A DNA stretch of 7,306 bases from DAOMOD01 sp964526035 (GTDB taxonomy: Bacteria; Pseudomonadota; Gammaproteobacteria; Xanthomonadales; BPKI01). Positions 1-6,177 of the stretch are shown here, piece after piece. The notes under the pieces are model-generated. The model was given only the letters and a program-made list of their open reading frames with translations, did not search any database and was not told the origin of the DNA. Each line of letters opens with the position of its first letter. The stretch's first letter is position 1. A program made the translations under genes and the position numbers. The DNA lies in contig CAZGKE010000165.1 in the NCBI GenBank assembly GCA_964526035.1, positions 1-7,306 of the forward strand. The letters are read 5' to 3'.

Positions 1-1
1 T

Positions 2-61
2 GAACCCATCGGCAATTGCCCGGAACTCGACCTCGACAAGAATGCGCCCAACGCGCTCTGA
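2..61 (+). CDS. 3' end of an unidentified gene (partial)
   Basis: An open frame enters from the left edge and ends at the TGA at 59-61. Its last 19 residues read EPIGNCPELDLDKNAPNAL, a plausible polar C-terminus with codons rich in G or C at the third position. The stop lies 7 bp from the stop of the convergent peptidase gene, a spacing typical of tail-to-tail neighbours. No family can be named from so short a tail. The alternative is a chance open frame at the window edge; without the upstream sequence, gene status is only an inference. Confidence 0.4.
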   Translation, partial: EPIGNCPELDLDKNAPNAL

Positions 62-68
62 CGATCTG

Positions 69-2153
69 CTACGGCTCGTCCGGCGAACGGGCGCCTTCGT
101 CGGCGTCGCCGGCGCCCTGGGAATCGCTGAACAAGTCCAGTCCGTAGTCGACTTCATGGGGCGGCGGCTCGCCGCCCTCGCCCATCAGATAGTGCTCCAT
201 CCATCGCAACAGCCGCAGACTGTAGTCGTAGCGGCTGGCGGCGCGCTGGTTGCCGTGCCCCTCACCCGGATACAACACCAGCCGCACCGGCGCGCTACCG
301 GCAAGCTTGAGGTAGCGATACATGGTGAAGGACTGGCTGCGGTCGACGCGCGGGTCGGCGTCGCCGTGCAGGATCAGGGTGGGGGTGCGGCTCTGGTGGG
401 CGTAGGTGATGGGACTGGCGCGCCGGTACAGTTCCGGGTTTTCCCATGGCCAGCTCAGGTAGTGCACGTGGTAGAGCTCGGTGGGAATGTCGGTGGTGCC
501 CATCATCGCCACCTTGTCGGACAGGCCCACGAACATGACCGAGGCGGCGAAGCGCTCGCTGTAGTAAGTCGCACCCCAGGCACTGGCGTAGCCGCCGTAG
601 GATCCACCGGTGATGCCCACACGATCGCCATCGACCAGGCCGATGTCGATCAGGTGGTCCACACCATCGACCAGATCATCGAACTCCTCCGCCGCCGGGC
701 GACCGTGGTTGAGTTTGGAAAACGCCACGCCGCGTCCGGTGCTGGCGCGGTAGTTTGGGTAGAACACCGCGAAGCCGCGGGCGGCTAGAACCTGTCCGGG
801 CGTCGAATACGATGTCAGCCAGCCGTGGCTGTAGTGCGCCTCGGGTCCACCATGGACGGTCAGTACCAGGGGATGGCGCTGCCCTTCGACCTCGTCCAGC
901 GGGCGGATCAACAGGCCCTCGATCTCCAGGCCGTCACGCGCCAGGTAGGTGATCACCTCCTGTCTCGCCAAGCGAACGTCAGTCAACCACGGATTGCTGT
1001 CGGTCAGGCGCTGAGCCTGGCGTCCGCCGCGCCGCAGAAGATAAAGCTCCTGCGGATGCCCCGGCGACGACGCCGCCAGCGCGGTGTTCCCAGAGGCAGC
1101 TTCGAGCAGATTCCATACCGGGCCGTCCCCGGCCAGCAGCACGCGCTGGCGACTGCCGTCGCTGCGAATCTCTTCGAGGCGCGACTGCACGCCCTGATGA
1201 ACGATGTAGATCAGGGTATTGGCATCGCGCCAGGCGGCCGCGCGGACGTGCGCTTCCAGGCCCGGAATCAGATCGCGTGGCGCGCCACCCTCGGCGCCGA
1301 CCACCATCAGCCGTCCCTGCATCGGATCGTTGAGATCGGCCGCAGCGATCAATGACAGGTGGCGTCCGTCGCTGCTCCAGGCGACATCGCCGAGCTTGCC
1401 GGGAGTTTCGACCTCGCCAATGGCGCTGCCGTCGACCGCAATCACGCGGACACGGGTGCGCATCAGCACGTCGTCGATCAACTCGCGCGGCGCCACCTTC
1501 ACAGCGATACGCTGGCCGTCAGGGCTGAATCGCGCCCACTGCACCGAACCCTCGAGGTCGACCTTGTGCGGCTTGGCATCGCGATGTTCCAGGTCGATGC
1601 GCCACAGGTGGAAGGGCTGTACATCTTCTTCGTAGATGCGCTGCGAGAAGCCCTTGTCGCGAAGCTTCTTCAGCGCTTCGTCCTCCTTGTCGCGGGCAAC
1701 CAGGAGCGCGGACCCACCGTCCGGCGCGAGGTGGTAACCGCGAATATCGGATTTCAGGCTGACGATGCGCTCGGCCTCACCGCCGTCGACGGCAATGCGA
1801 TACAGGCTGATGAATTCATCGCCGCTTCGCTTGGCGAGGAAGGTCAACGAGCGGTCGTCCGGGGAGAAGGCAATGGCGCGGACGTTGTGCTGTCCAGTGA
1901 TGAATGCCCGCGAACGACCATCGGCATCGCTGAGGTGCAGCTCTCCCCAGGTCGGACCATCGGGCTGCTCGGCAAGGCTGCGCTGCACAAGCCGGGTATA
2001 CGCCACGCTTCGCCCGTCGGCGGCCATGGCGATCTCGCCGACCTGCGCGAGATCGGCGATCTGGCGCAGGCTCAGCCCCTCGGCCGCCATCACCAGCGGG
2101 CTGATCAGCAGCCACGCCAGACCCACGGCAGGCGGGACGATTCGACTTGGCAT
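69..2153 (-). CDS. Secreted S9-family serine peptidase (prolyl oligopeptidase/acylaminoacyl-peptidase type)
   Basis: This is a 694-aa predicted exported peptidase that should cleave short peptides in the periplasm or outside the cell. Residues 1-23 form a signal peptide: a basic start (MPSR), the hydrophobic core VGLAWLLISPLV, and likely cleavage near VMA-A. Residues of about 25-400 carry repeated 'FSPDG/SSDG' segments typical of the N-terminal beta-propeller (for example FSPDD, FSPDG, WSSDGR). Residues of about 415-665 are the alpha/beta-hydrolase domain. It has HGGP at 434-437, the nucleophile motif GGSYGGY at 516-522 (Ser518), the acid in HGDADPRV (Asp600) and the base in GEGHG (His633), so the triad is complete. 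The last ~30 residues are an acidic, Gly/Ser-rich tail. The ATG at 2153 is preferred over the in-frame ATG at 2219 because it has GAGGA 7 nt upstream and begins the signal peptide. The exact S9 subfamily and substrate are not determined; the overall pattern is closest to S9C. Confidence 0.95.
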   Translation of the reverse strand: MPSRIVPPAVGLAWLLISPLVMAAEGLSLRQIADLAQVGEIAMAADGRSVAYTRLVQRSLAEQPDGPTWGELHLSDADGRSRAFITGQHNVRAIAFSPDDRSLTFLAKRSGDEFISLYRIAVDGGEAERIVSLKSDIRGYHLAPDGGSALLVARDKEDEALKKLRDKGFSQRIYEEDVQPFHLWRIDLEHRDAKPHKVDLEGSVQWARFSPDGQRIAVKVAPRELIDDVLMRTRVRVIAVDGSAIGEVETPGKLGDVAWSSDGRHLSLIAAADLNDPMQGRLMVVGAEGGAPRDLIPGLEAHVRAAAWRDANTLIYIVHQGVQSRLEEIRSDGSRQRVLLAGDGPVWNLLEAASGNTALAASSPGHPQELYLLRRGGRQAQRLTDSNPWLTDVRLARQEVITYLARDGLEIEGLLIRPLDEVEGQRHPLVLTVHGGPEAHYSHGWLTSYSTPGQVLAARGFAVFYPNYRASTGRGVAFSKLNHGRPAAEEFDDLVDGVDHLIDIGLVDGDRVGITGGSYGGYASAWGATYYSERFAASVMFVGLSDKVAMMGTTDIPTELYHVHYLSWPWENPELYRRASPITYAHQSRTPTLILHGDADPRVDRSQSFTMYRYLKLAGSAPVRLVLYPGEGHGNQRAASRYDYSLRLLRWMEHYLMGEGGEPPPHEVDYGLDLFSDSQGAGDADEGARSPDEP

Positions 2154-2160
2154 GGATTTT

Positions 2161-2165
2161 TCCTC
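2161..2165 (-). promoter_or_regulatory. Ribosome binding site of the S9 peptidase gene
   Basis: On the minus strand, GAGGA lies 7 nt before the ATG at 2153. It fixes the start just ahead of the signal peptide and argues against the start 66 nt further upstream, which would put 22 extra residues, several charged, before the hydrophobic core. Confidence 0.75.
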
Positions 2166-2185
2166 GCAGCAAAAAAAACCGGGAC

Positions 2186-2214
2186 ATCCTAACTGCCTAC
2201 GGGCTTCATGTCGC
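2186..2214 (-). promoter_or_regulatory. Candidate sigma-70-type promoter for the S9 peptidase gene
   Basis: On the minus strand, GCGACA (2209-2214, 4 of 6 to the -35 consensus) and TAGGAT (2186-2191, 4 of 6 to the -10 consensus) are 17 bp apart. Transcription would begin near 2179, giving a leader of about 26 nt that contains an eight-T run and the GAGGA ribosome site. The match is moderate and was judged by eye, so the promoter is an inference. Confidence 0.3.
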
Positions 2215-2270
2215 GCCATGCGACGGCGGCGATGGATTCCGGCAATATGTCGGGGTTGGGTGCCACGGGG

Positions 2271-2277
2271 AAAGGAG
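2271..2277 (+). promoter_or_regulatory. Ribosome binding site of the GGDEF/EAL gene
   Basis: AAAGGAG is followed by 5 nt and the ATG at 2283. It is the only strong Shine-Dalgarno match ahead of the in-frame ATGs at 2208, 2232, 2247 and 2283, so it decides the start. Confidence 0.8.
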
Positions 2278-2282
2278 CTGGA

Positions 2283-4214
2283 ATGGCGGATCGCTTCGCG
2301 CCGAACGAAAATTCAGGCAGGCGCGAGTCCGGGTCCGGCGACGACTACCGACGTCGGCTGGAGTTGCGTCTGCGCTTCGAGCGGCGCATTGCCGAGCTGT
2401 CGACGCGGCTGATCAATGCGCCCGAAGAGCGCCTGGATGCGCTGATCGAGGAGGGTCTCGGTGGAATCGGCACCCTGTTCGACGTCGATCGTGCGTACCT
2501 GTTCCGCTTCAATACCGATCATCGGCTGCACAGCAACACCCACGAATGGGTCGCCGAGGGAGTCACCCGCGAAGCCGCCAATCTGCAGGAAGTCCCGGTG
2601 TGCCGTTTTCCCTGGCTGATGGCGGAACTCTTCGCCGGCCGCAGCGTGCACGTTCCGAAGGTCACCGACCTGCCCGACGAAGCCTCCGCCGAACGCGAGG
2701 AATTCCTTCGCGAAGGCATCCGCTCGCTGGCACTGGTTCCGTTTGGCGACAAAGGTGCCCCATCGGGATTCATCGGCTTCGACGCGGTTCGCAGCGAACA
2801 CAGCTGGTCGGACGAGATCATGCTCGGCCTCGAGTTGCTGGGGCAGACTTTCCACAACGCGTTTCGCGCCCAGGCCATGGCTGCCGAGCTGCAGCGCCTT
2901 GCCCTGCACGACGACCTGACCGGACTGGCCAACCGCAAGCTGCTCCGCGACCGGCTGTCGCAGACCATCGCGCGCTATCGCCGCTCGGGAATCCGCGCGG
3001 CGGTGATGCTTATCGATATCGACGACTTCAAGCTCGTCAACGACAGCTTTGGGCACTCGATGGGCGATGAGTTCCTGCGTGCAATTGCTGCACGGCTGCG
3101 CAACATCGTCCGCGATGTCGACACCGTCGCACGCCTTGGCGGCGATGAGTTCGTGGTGGTCGTCGAGATCGCCGACGCCGAGGCGATCGAGCCCATGGTC
3201 GCGCGCCTTGTCGAATCCTTGCGGGTTCCCGTAATGCTTGGCGGTGAGGCCGTGGTTCCCGCGGCCAGCATCGGCATTGCAATGTTTCCCGATGACGGTG
3301 GCGATGCCGAGCTTCTGCTGCGTCGCGCCGACTCGGCCATGTACGACGCCAAGGCCGAGGGCAAGAACCGCTCCCGCATGTTCTCGCACGAAAGCAGCGC
3401 TGACAGTCGGGATGCGCTGCGCCTGCGGCAACAGCTGCGCAAGGGTATCGCCCATGGCGAGGTAGTGCCGTTTTACCAGCCGCGGGTCTGCCTTCGTTCC
3501 GGGCGCATCCTCGGCTTCGAGGCGCTGGCCCGATGGCGACACCCACAGCTCGGCTTGCTGCAACCGTCGCATTTCCTGCCGCTGGCTGCCCTGATCGGCG
3601 TGGACAGTGATCTGGATCTGGCGATGCTCGACGCCGCATTGGCGCAGCTCGCCGTCTGGCGTGAATCGCATCCGCTGCTGCGGGTGTCGGTCAACATCAG
3701 CGCGCGCAACCTCACCGATGAAGCGGTGCAGAAGCGTCTCGGGCAACGTCTGCGGGAGGCGGGTCGGCTGGTTGCCGGGATCGAGCTGGAAATTACCGAG
3801 AGCGCGGTGATCCGCGACCTCGATCAGGCGCAGGCGTCACTGCAGCGTCTGCGCGACGCGTGCCCGGGGCTGCAGCTTTCCCTGGACGACTTCGGCAGCG
3901 GCTATTCGTCGCTCAACTACCTTCGTCGCCTGCCTCTCACCACGCTGAAGATCGATCAGTGCTTCGTGATCGACCTTGAAAGTGACCGCACCGGCAGCAC
4001 CCATGCCATCGTGCGCTCCATCATTGATCTTGGTCGCAACCTCGGGCTGCACATCGTGGCCGAAGGAATCGAAACCGAGCTGCAGGGCAGCGGTCTGCTG
4101 GCGCTTGGATGTTCCGAGGGCCAGGGCTTTTATTTCTCTCCGCCGGTGACGGCCGCAGAGGCCACCGAGCTGCTGAAGGCTCCGCCGCTTCCCAAGTCTT
4201 CTTCCGTCGGCTGA
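2283..4214 (+). CDS. GAF-GGDEF-EAL protein (c-di-GMP cyclase/phosphodiesterase)
   Basis: This is a 643-aa cytosolic signalling enzyme with no membrane segment or signal peptide. Domain order is a GAF sensor domain (about 35-195, including 'THEWVAEG' and 'FIGFDAVR'), a diguanylate cyclase domain (about 206-366) and a phosphodiesterase domain (about 378-630). The cyclase signature GGDEF is intact at 286-290, and an RxxD inhibitory site (Arg277, Asp280) sits five residues before it, so product inhibition is possible. The EAL domain keeps the residues expected of an active enzyme: Glu413 of EAL, Asn471, Glu503 and Glu506, the Asp535-Asp536 pair in DDFGSGYSSL, Lys556, Glu594, Glu597 and Gln614. 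It could therefore both make and break c-di-GMP, with the GAF domain probably tuning the balance; the GAF ligand is unknown. It is divergent from the S9 peptidase gene and stands alone. Net activity cannot be read from sequence. Confidence 0.95.
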   Translation: MADRFAPNENSGRRESGSGDDYRRRLELRLRFERRIAELSTRLINAPEERLDALIEEGLGGIGTLFDVDRAYLFRFNTDHRLHSNTHEWVAEGVTREAANLQEVPVCRFPWLMAELFAGRSVHVPKVTDLPDEASAEREEFLREGIRSLALVPFGDKGAPSGFIGFDAVRSEHSWSDEIMLGLELLGQTFHNAFRAQAMAAELQRLALHDDLTGLANRKLLRDRLSQTIARYRRSGIRAAVMLIDIDDFKLVNDSFGHSMGDEFLRAIAARLRNIVRDVDTVARLGGDEFVVVVEIADAEAIEPMVARLVESLRVPVMLGGEAVVPAASIGIAMFPDDGGDAELLLRRADSAMYDAKAEGKNRSRMFSHESSADSRDALRLRQQLRKGIAHGEVVPFYQPRVCLRSGRILGFEALARWRHPQLGLLQPSHFLPLAALIGVDSDLDLAMLDAALAQLAVWRESHPLLRVSVNISARNLTDEAVQKRLGQRLREAGRLVAGIELEITESAVIRDLDQAQASLQRLRDACPGLQLSLDDFGSGYSSLNYLRRLPLTTLKIDQCFVIDLESDRTGSTHAIVRSIIDLGRNLGLHIVAEGIETELQGSGLLALGCSEGQGFYFSPPVTAAEATELLKAPPLPKSSSVG

Positions 4215-4267
4215 CAGGGCGTCGCGCCGTGAATCGGCACTGAATGAACGACTTCGACATGACTTCA

Positions 4268-4289
4268 GACACGTCTCGCGACGCGTGTC
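4268..4289. repeat. Imperfect inverted repeat downstream of the GGDEF/EAL gene
   Basis: GACACG (4268-4273) and CGTGTC (4284-4289) are perfect 6-bp arms around a 10-nt centre that can pair partly further. The site lies 54 bp after the GGDEF/EAL stop. No T-run follows on either strand, so it is a poor intrinsic terminator. It could be part of a read-through barrier or an operator for the next gene, but function is unproven. Confidence 0.3.
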
Positions 4290-4325
4290 CGGCCACTAAC
4301 GTCCTGCCAACGCCACGGTGGACAC

Positions 4326-4355
4326 TGGCCGTCGCGATCACCCCGGACCCATAAT
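4326..4355 (+). promoter_or_regulatory. Candidate promoter of the secreted Asp-box gene
   Basis: CATAAT (4350-4355) matches the -10 consensus at 5 of 6 positions and is unusual in this GC-rich spacer. An 18-bp spacer separates it from TGGCCG (4326-4331), a weak -35 with 3 of 6 matches. Initiation near 4362 would give a leader of about 20 nt holding the AAGGA ribosome site. The -10 is convincing; the -35 is not, so an activator or another sigma factor may be involved. Confidence 0.35.
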
Positions 4356-4367
4356 CAGAACACCTCC

Positions 4368-4372
4368 AAGGA
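4368..4372 (+). promoter_or_regulatory. Ribosome binding site of the secreted Asp-box gene
   Basis: AAGGA lies 9 nt before the ATG at 4382. It supports that start, which also begins a clean signal peptide. Confidence 0.65.
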
Positions 4373-4381
4373 TCCCCCTTC

Positions 4382-5938
4382 ATGCACAAGCCATGGCACC
4401 GCCTGTCCGCGCTTTTCGCGCTGTTGCTGTTCTCCAGCTTCGGACACGCCTTGACCGCCGTGCAGCCGGGCCACACCGGCCTCTGGTACGACCCGCAGAA
4501 CGATGGACATGGCCTGTTCATCCACATCATTTCCCCACAGCAGGCGGCCGCCACCTGGAACGTGTTCCGCCCCGACGGTTCGCCGCTGTGGCTGTTCGGC
4601 GATGGCAAGGTCGACGTCGGTCGCATCATTTTCGATGCCTACGAAGTTGAGGGCGGCACGTTTCCACCGCGCTTCGGTGACGACCGCCCCGAACTGACGC
4701 TCTGGGGCCAGTTCTTCGTCGAGTTCGAGGACTGCAACAGCGCACGCCTGCGCTGGGAGTCCAGCCAGACCGGGTTCCAGCCGGACGAGATTCCACTGAC
4801 TCGTCTCAGCCATGCCGCCGGCAGTTCTTGCGAGGTTCGCGGCGATGCCTGGAACTGGAACGATCTGGGATCGCCCGACGTGCTCGCCAGCCATGGCGCG
4901 CGTGGCCATTTCGGCGCAGTCGTCGACAGTGAGATCATCGTCGGCAGCAAGGACGGACTCTGGCGTCGTCCGTTCGGCAGCCAGGGGGCTTGGCGTCGCT
5001 CCGGACTGGAAGGCGTCGATGTCTACTTCATCCAGCGCGACACTACGGTCGAAGGTCGTCTGTTCGCCGGCGGCAAGGCATCGAACCCGCAGGCGCGGCC
5101 CTTCTGGTGGTCTCTGGATGGCGGGCACACCTGGAGCAACGCCGAAACCTCGTTCTTCGAACCGCTGGAGCAGGAGTTCGAGACCTTGGTCGAGGTCCTG
5201 GTGCATCCGCTTGACGCCCAGATCCTGTTCGCCGGCTTCACCGGCGGCGAGGGCATTGCCTGGTCGCGGGATGGCGGGCGCAACTGGACCCGAGCGGACG
5301 GTGCCGAAGGCGCGTTCTTCGGCTATTCCTGCCACATCGCCTTCGTCGATGGCCACCCCGACCGGATCTACCAGGGATGCGAGCAACCGCTCGACGTAGC
5401 CTCGTTGTTCTACTACCCGCTGGATCTGCAGGCGCAGGTACCGCTCGGTGAACGCGTGTACATCGCCGGCAACCTCGGCAGCGGGGACCTGCCCGATCTC
5501 AGCAATCGCCGTCCGCAACTTCTGCTCGGCTCCAAGGCGCGACCTGGTGTGCTGTATGCCGGACTCGAAGGCGCAGTGGTTGCGGTCGATGCCCTCGGCA
5601 AGCTGGAGCAGATCTACTGGTCCGACAACTTCGACGGCGGCGCCGACTATCTGTACATGAGTGCAGTCTGGATCAACCCGCGCGATCCCTCGCATCTGCT
5701 GATGGGCGGCGGCATCAACGGCGAGAATCAGGTGATCGGGATCGTCGAAACCTTCGACCACGGCCGCACGCTGAAGTCGCTGTCGCCGCCAACCAGCGTG
5801 TCAGACCCGATCGTCGACTCGGTGATCCCGCTGGACGAAACCGGCAGCAGCTTCCTGGTGGTCGTCACCGAATCCAGCGACGGCCGCGAGACATCCAGCG
5901 TCCGGGTATTCCGCATCGACCGCACCCAATCACCCTGA
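4382..5938 (+). CDS. Exported protein with an N-terminal GLWYDP-type domain and Asp-box (BNR) repeats
   Basis: This is a 518-aa protein of unknown function. Residues 1-23 are a signal peptide (MHKPWHR, then a Leu/Phe-rich core ending GHA-L), so it should act in the periplasm or outside the cell. Residues of about 25-150 hold the pattern GLWYDP…GHG, a 'DGSPLWLFGDG' strand, a 'FEDCNSARLRW' segment and a closing 'TRLSHAAGSSC'. I recall this layout from many secreted Xanthomonadales proteins, and Cys118 and Cys150 may form a disulfide. The rest resembles a beta-propeller: Asp-boxes SLDGGHTW (244-251) and SRDGGRNW (295-302), a degenerate copy near 'TFDHGRTL' (457-464), and periodic 'HPLDAQILFAGF', 'HPDRIYQGC' and 'NPRDPSHLLMGG' strands typical of sialidase/VPS10-like BNR proteins. 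No sialidase catalytic set is evident, so an enzyme call is not justified. Cys317 and Cys333 may also pair. The gene stands alone, with its own likely promoter. Confidence 0.85.
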   Translation: MHKPWHRLSALFALLLFSSFGHALTAVQPGHTGLWYDPQNDGHGLFIHIISPQQAAATWNVFRPDGSPLWLFGDGKVDVGRIIFDAYEVEGGTFPPRFGDDRPELTLWGQFFVEFEDCNSARLRWESSQTGFQPDEIPLTRLSHAAGSSCEVRGDAWNWNDLGSPDVLASHGARGHFGAVVDSEIIVGSKDGLWRRPFGSQGAWRRSGLEGVDVYFIQRDTTVEGRLFAGGKASNPQARPFWWSLDGGHTWSNAETSFFEPLEQEFETLVEVLVHPLDAQILFAGFTGGEGIAWSRDGGRNWTRADGAEGAFFGYSCHIAFVDGHPDRIYQGCEQPLDVASLFYYPLDLQAQVPLGERVYIAGNLGSGDLPDLSNRRPQLLLGSKARPGVLYAGLEGAVVAVDALGKLEQIYWSDNFDGGADYLYMSAVWINPRDPSHLLMGGGINGENQVIGIVETFDHGRTLKSLSPPTSVSDPIVDSVIPLDETGSSFLVVVTESSDGRETSSVRVFRIDRTQSP

Positions 5939-5958
5939 CTTCGCGCAAACGAGAACGT

Positions 5959-5986
5959 GGCCCCGGCGCGCGCAGCGCACGGGGCC
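5959..5986. terminator. GC-rich hairpin, possible terminator
   Basis: GGCCCCG (5959-5965) and CGGGGCC (5980-5986) form a perfect 7-bp stem. Inner GCGC arms (5966-5969 with 5975-5978) can extend it past a one-base bulge. It starts 21 nt after the stop of the Asp-box gene, the right place for a terminator, and is followed by 'gtcgacttcttgtg', which has only scattered Ts. The structure is clear; efficient Rho-independent termination is doubtful. Confidence 0.4.
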
Positions 5987-5994
5987 GTCGACTT

Positions 5995-6012
5995 CTTGTG
6001 GGAGGGGCCTCA
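5995..6012 (+). repeat. Start of a REP-like intergenic repeat cut off by the assembly gap
   Basis: The segment 'cttgtgggaggggcctca' resembles the opening arm of short palindromic intergenic repeats of Pseudomonas and Xanthomonadales, whose general form is TGTGGGAGCGGCTTCAGCC… It contains the internal inverted repeat GAGG-GG-CCTC (6002-6011). The remainder should lie in the N-run that begins at 6013. The complementary arm is not visible right of the gap. The identification rests on recalled family patterns, not on a search. Confidence 0.4.
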
Positions 6013-6112
6013 NNNNNNNNNNNNNNNNNNNNNNNNNNNNNNNNNNNNNNNNNNNNNNNNNNNNNNNNNNNNNNNNNNNNNNNNNNNNNNNNNNNNNNNN
6101 NNNNNNNNNNNN
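6013..6112. other. Assembly gap (100 N)
   Basis: Exactly 100 undetermined bases. This round number is the usual placeholder for a scaffold gap of unknown length, so the true sequence may be shorter or much longer and may hide part of a gene. Confidence 0.97.
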
Positions 6113-6177
6113 GTGCGCGACCGTCCCGCCCGGACGTAGCGCAAGCATCGCGACTTCCATCGCTCTCACAGATCCGC

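Larger units (their letters stand above)
5939..6177. other. Intergenic region between convergent genes, containing an assembly gap
   Basis: This 239-nt stretch lies between the stop of the Asp-box gene and the stop of the pirin gene. It holds a GC-rich hairpin (5959-5986), a REP-like segment (5995-6012), 100 undetermined bases, and 65 further bases (6113-6177) with no recognised feature. The true distance between the two genes is unknown because of the gap. Confidence 0.8.

Noticed and set aside
42..2192. Several plus-strand open frames (for example 42-788, 825-1355, 1359-2192) under the peptidase gene
   Set aside because: They mirror an S9 peptidase with a complete catalytic triad and have no ribosome sites or family motifs of their own.
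2154..2219. N-terminal extension of the S9 peptidase from the ATG at 2219
   Set aside because: The extra 22 residues would sit before the signal peptide, and they translate the proposed promoter, leader T-run and ribosome site. The internal ATG at 2153 has the better context.
2313..3746. Long minus-strand open frame (477 codons) opposite the GGDEF/EAL gene
   Set aside because: The plus strand here encodes textbook GAF, GGDEF and EAL motifs. In GC-rich DNA the antisense frame often stays open; its translation shows no recognisable domain and it has no proper start context.
4313..4321. CCAC-G-GTGG hairpin before the Asp-box gene
   Set aside because: A one-base loop cannot form a stable hairpin and the arms are short; such matches are frequent by chance in GC-rich spacers.
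4355..5761. Long minus-strand open frame (468 codons) opposite the Asp-box gene
   Set aside because: Antisense shadow of a gene with a signal peptide, ribosome site and Asp-box motifs. The translation is low in recognisable structure and extends past the start of the real gene into the promoter spacer.
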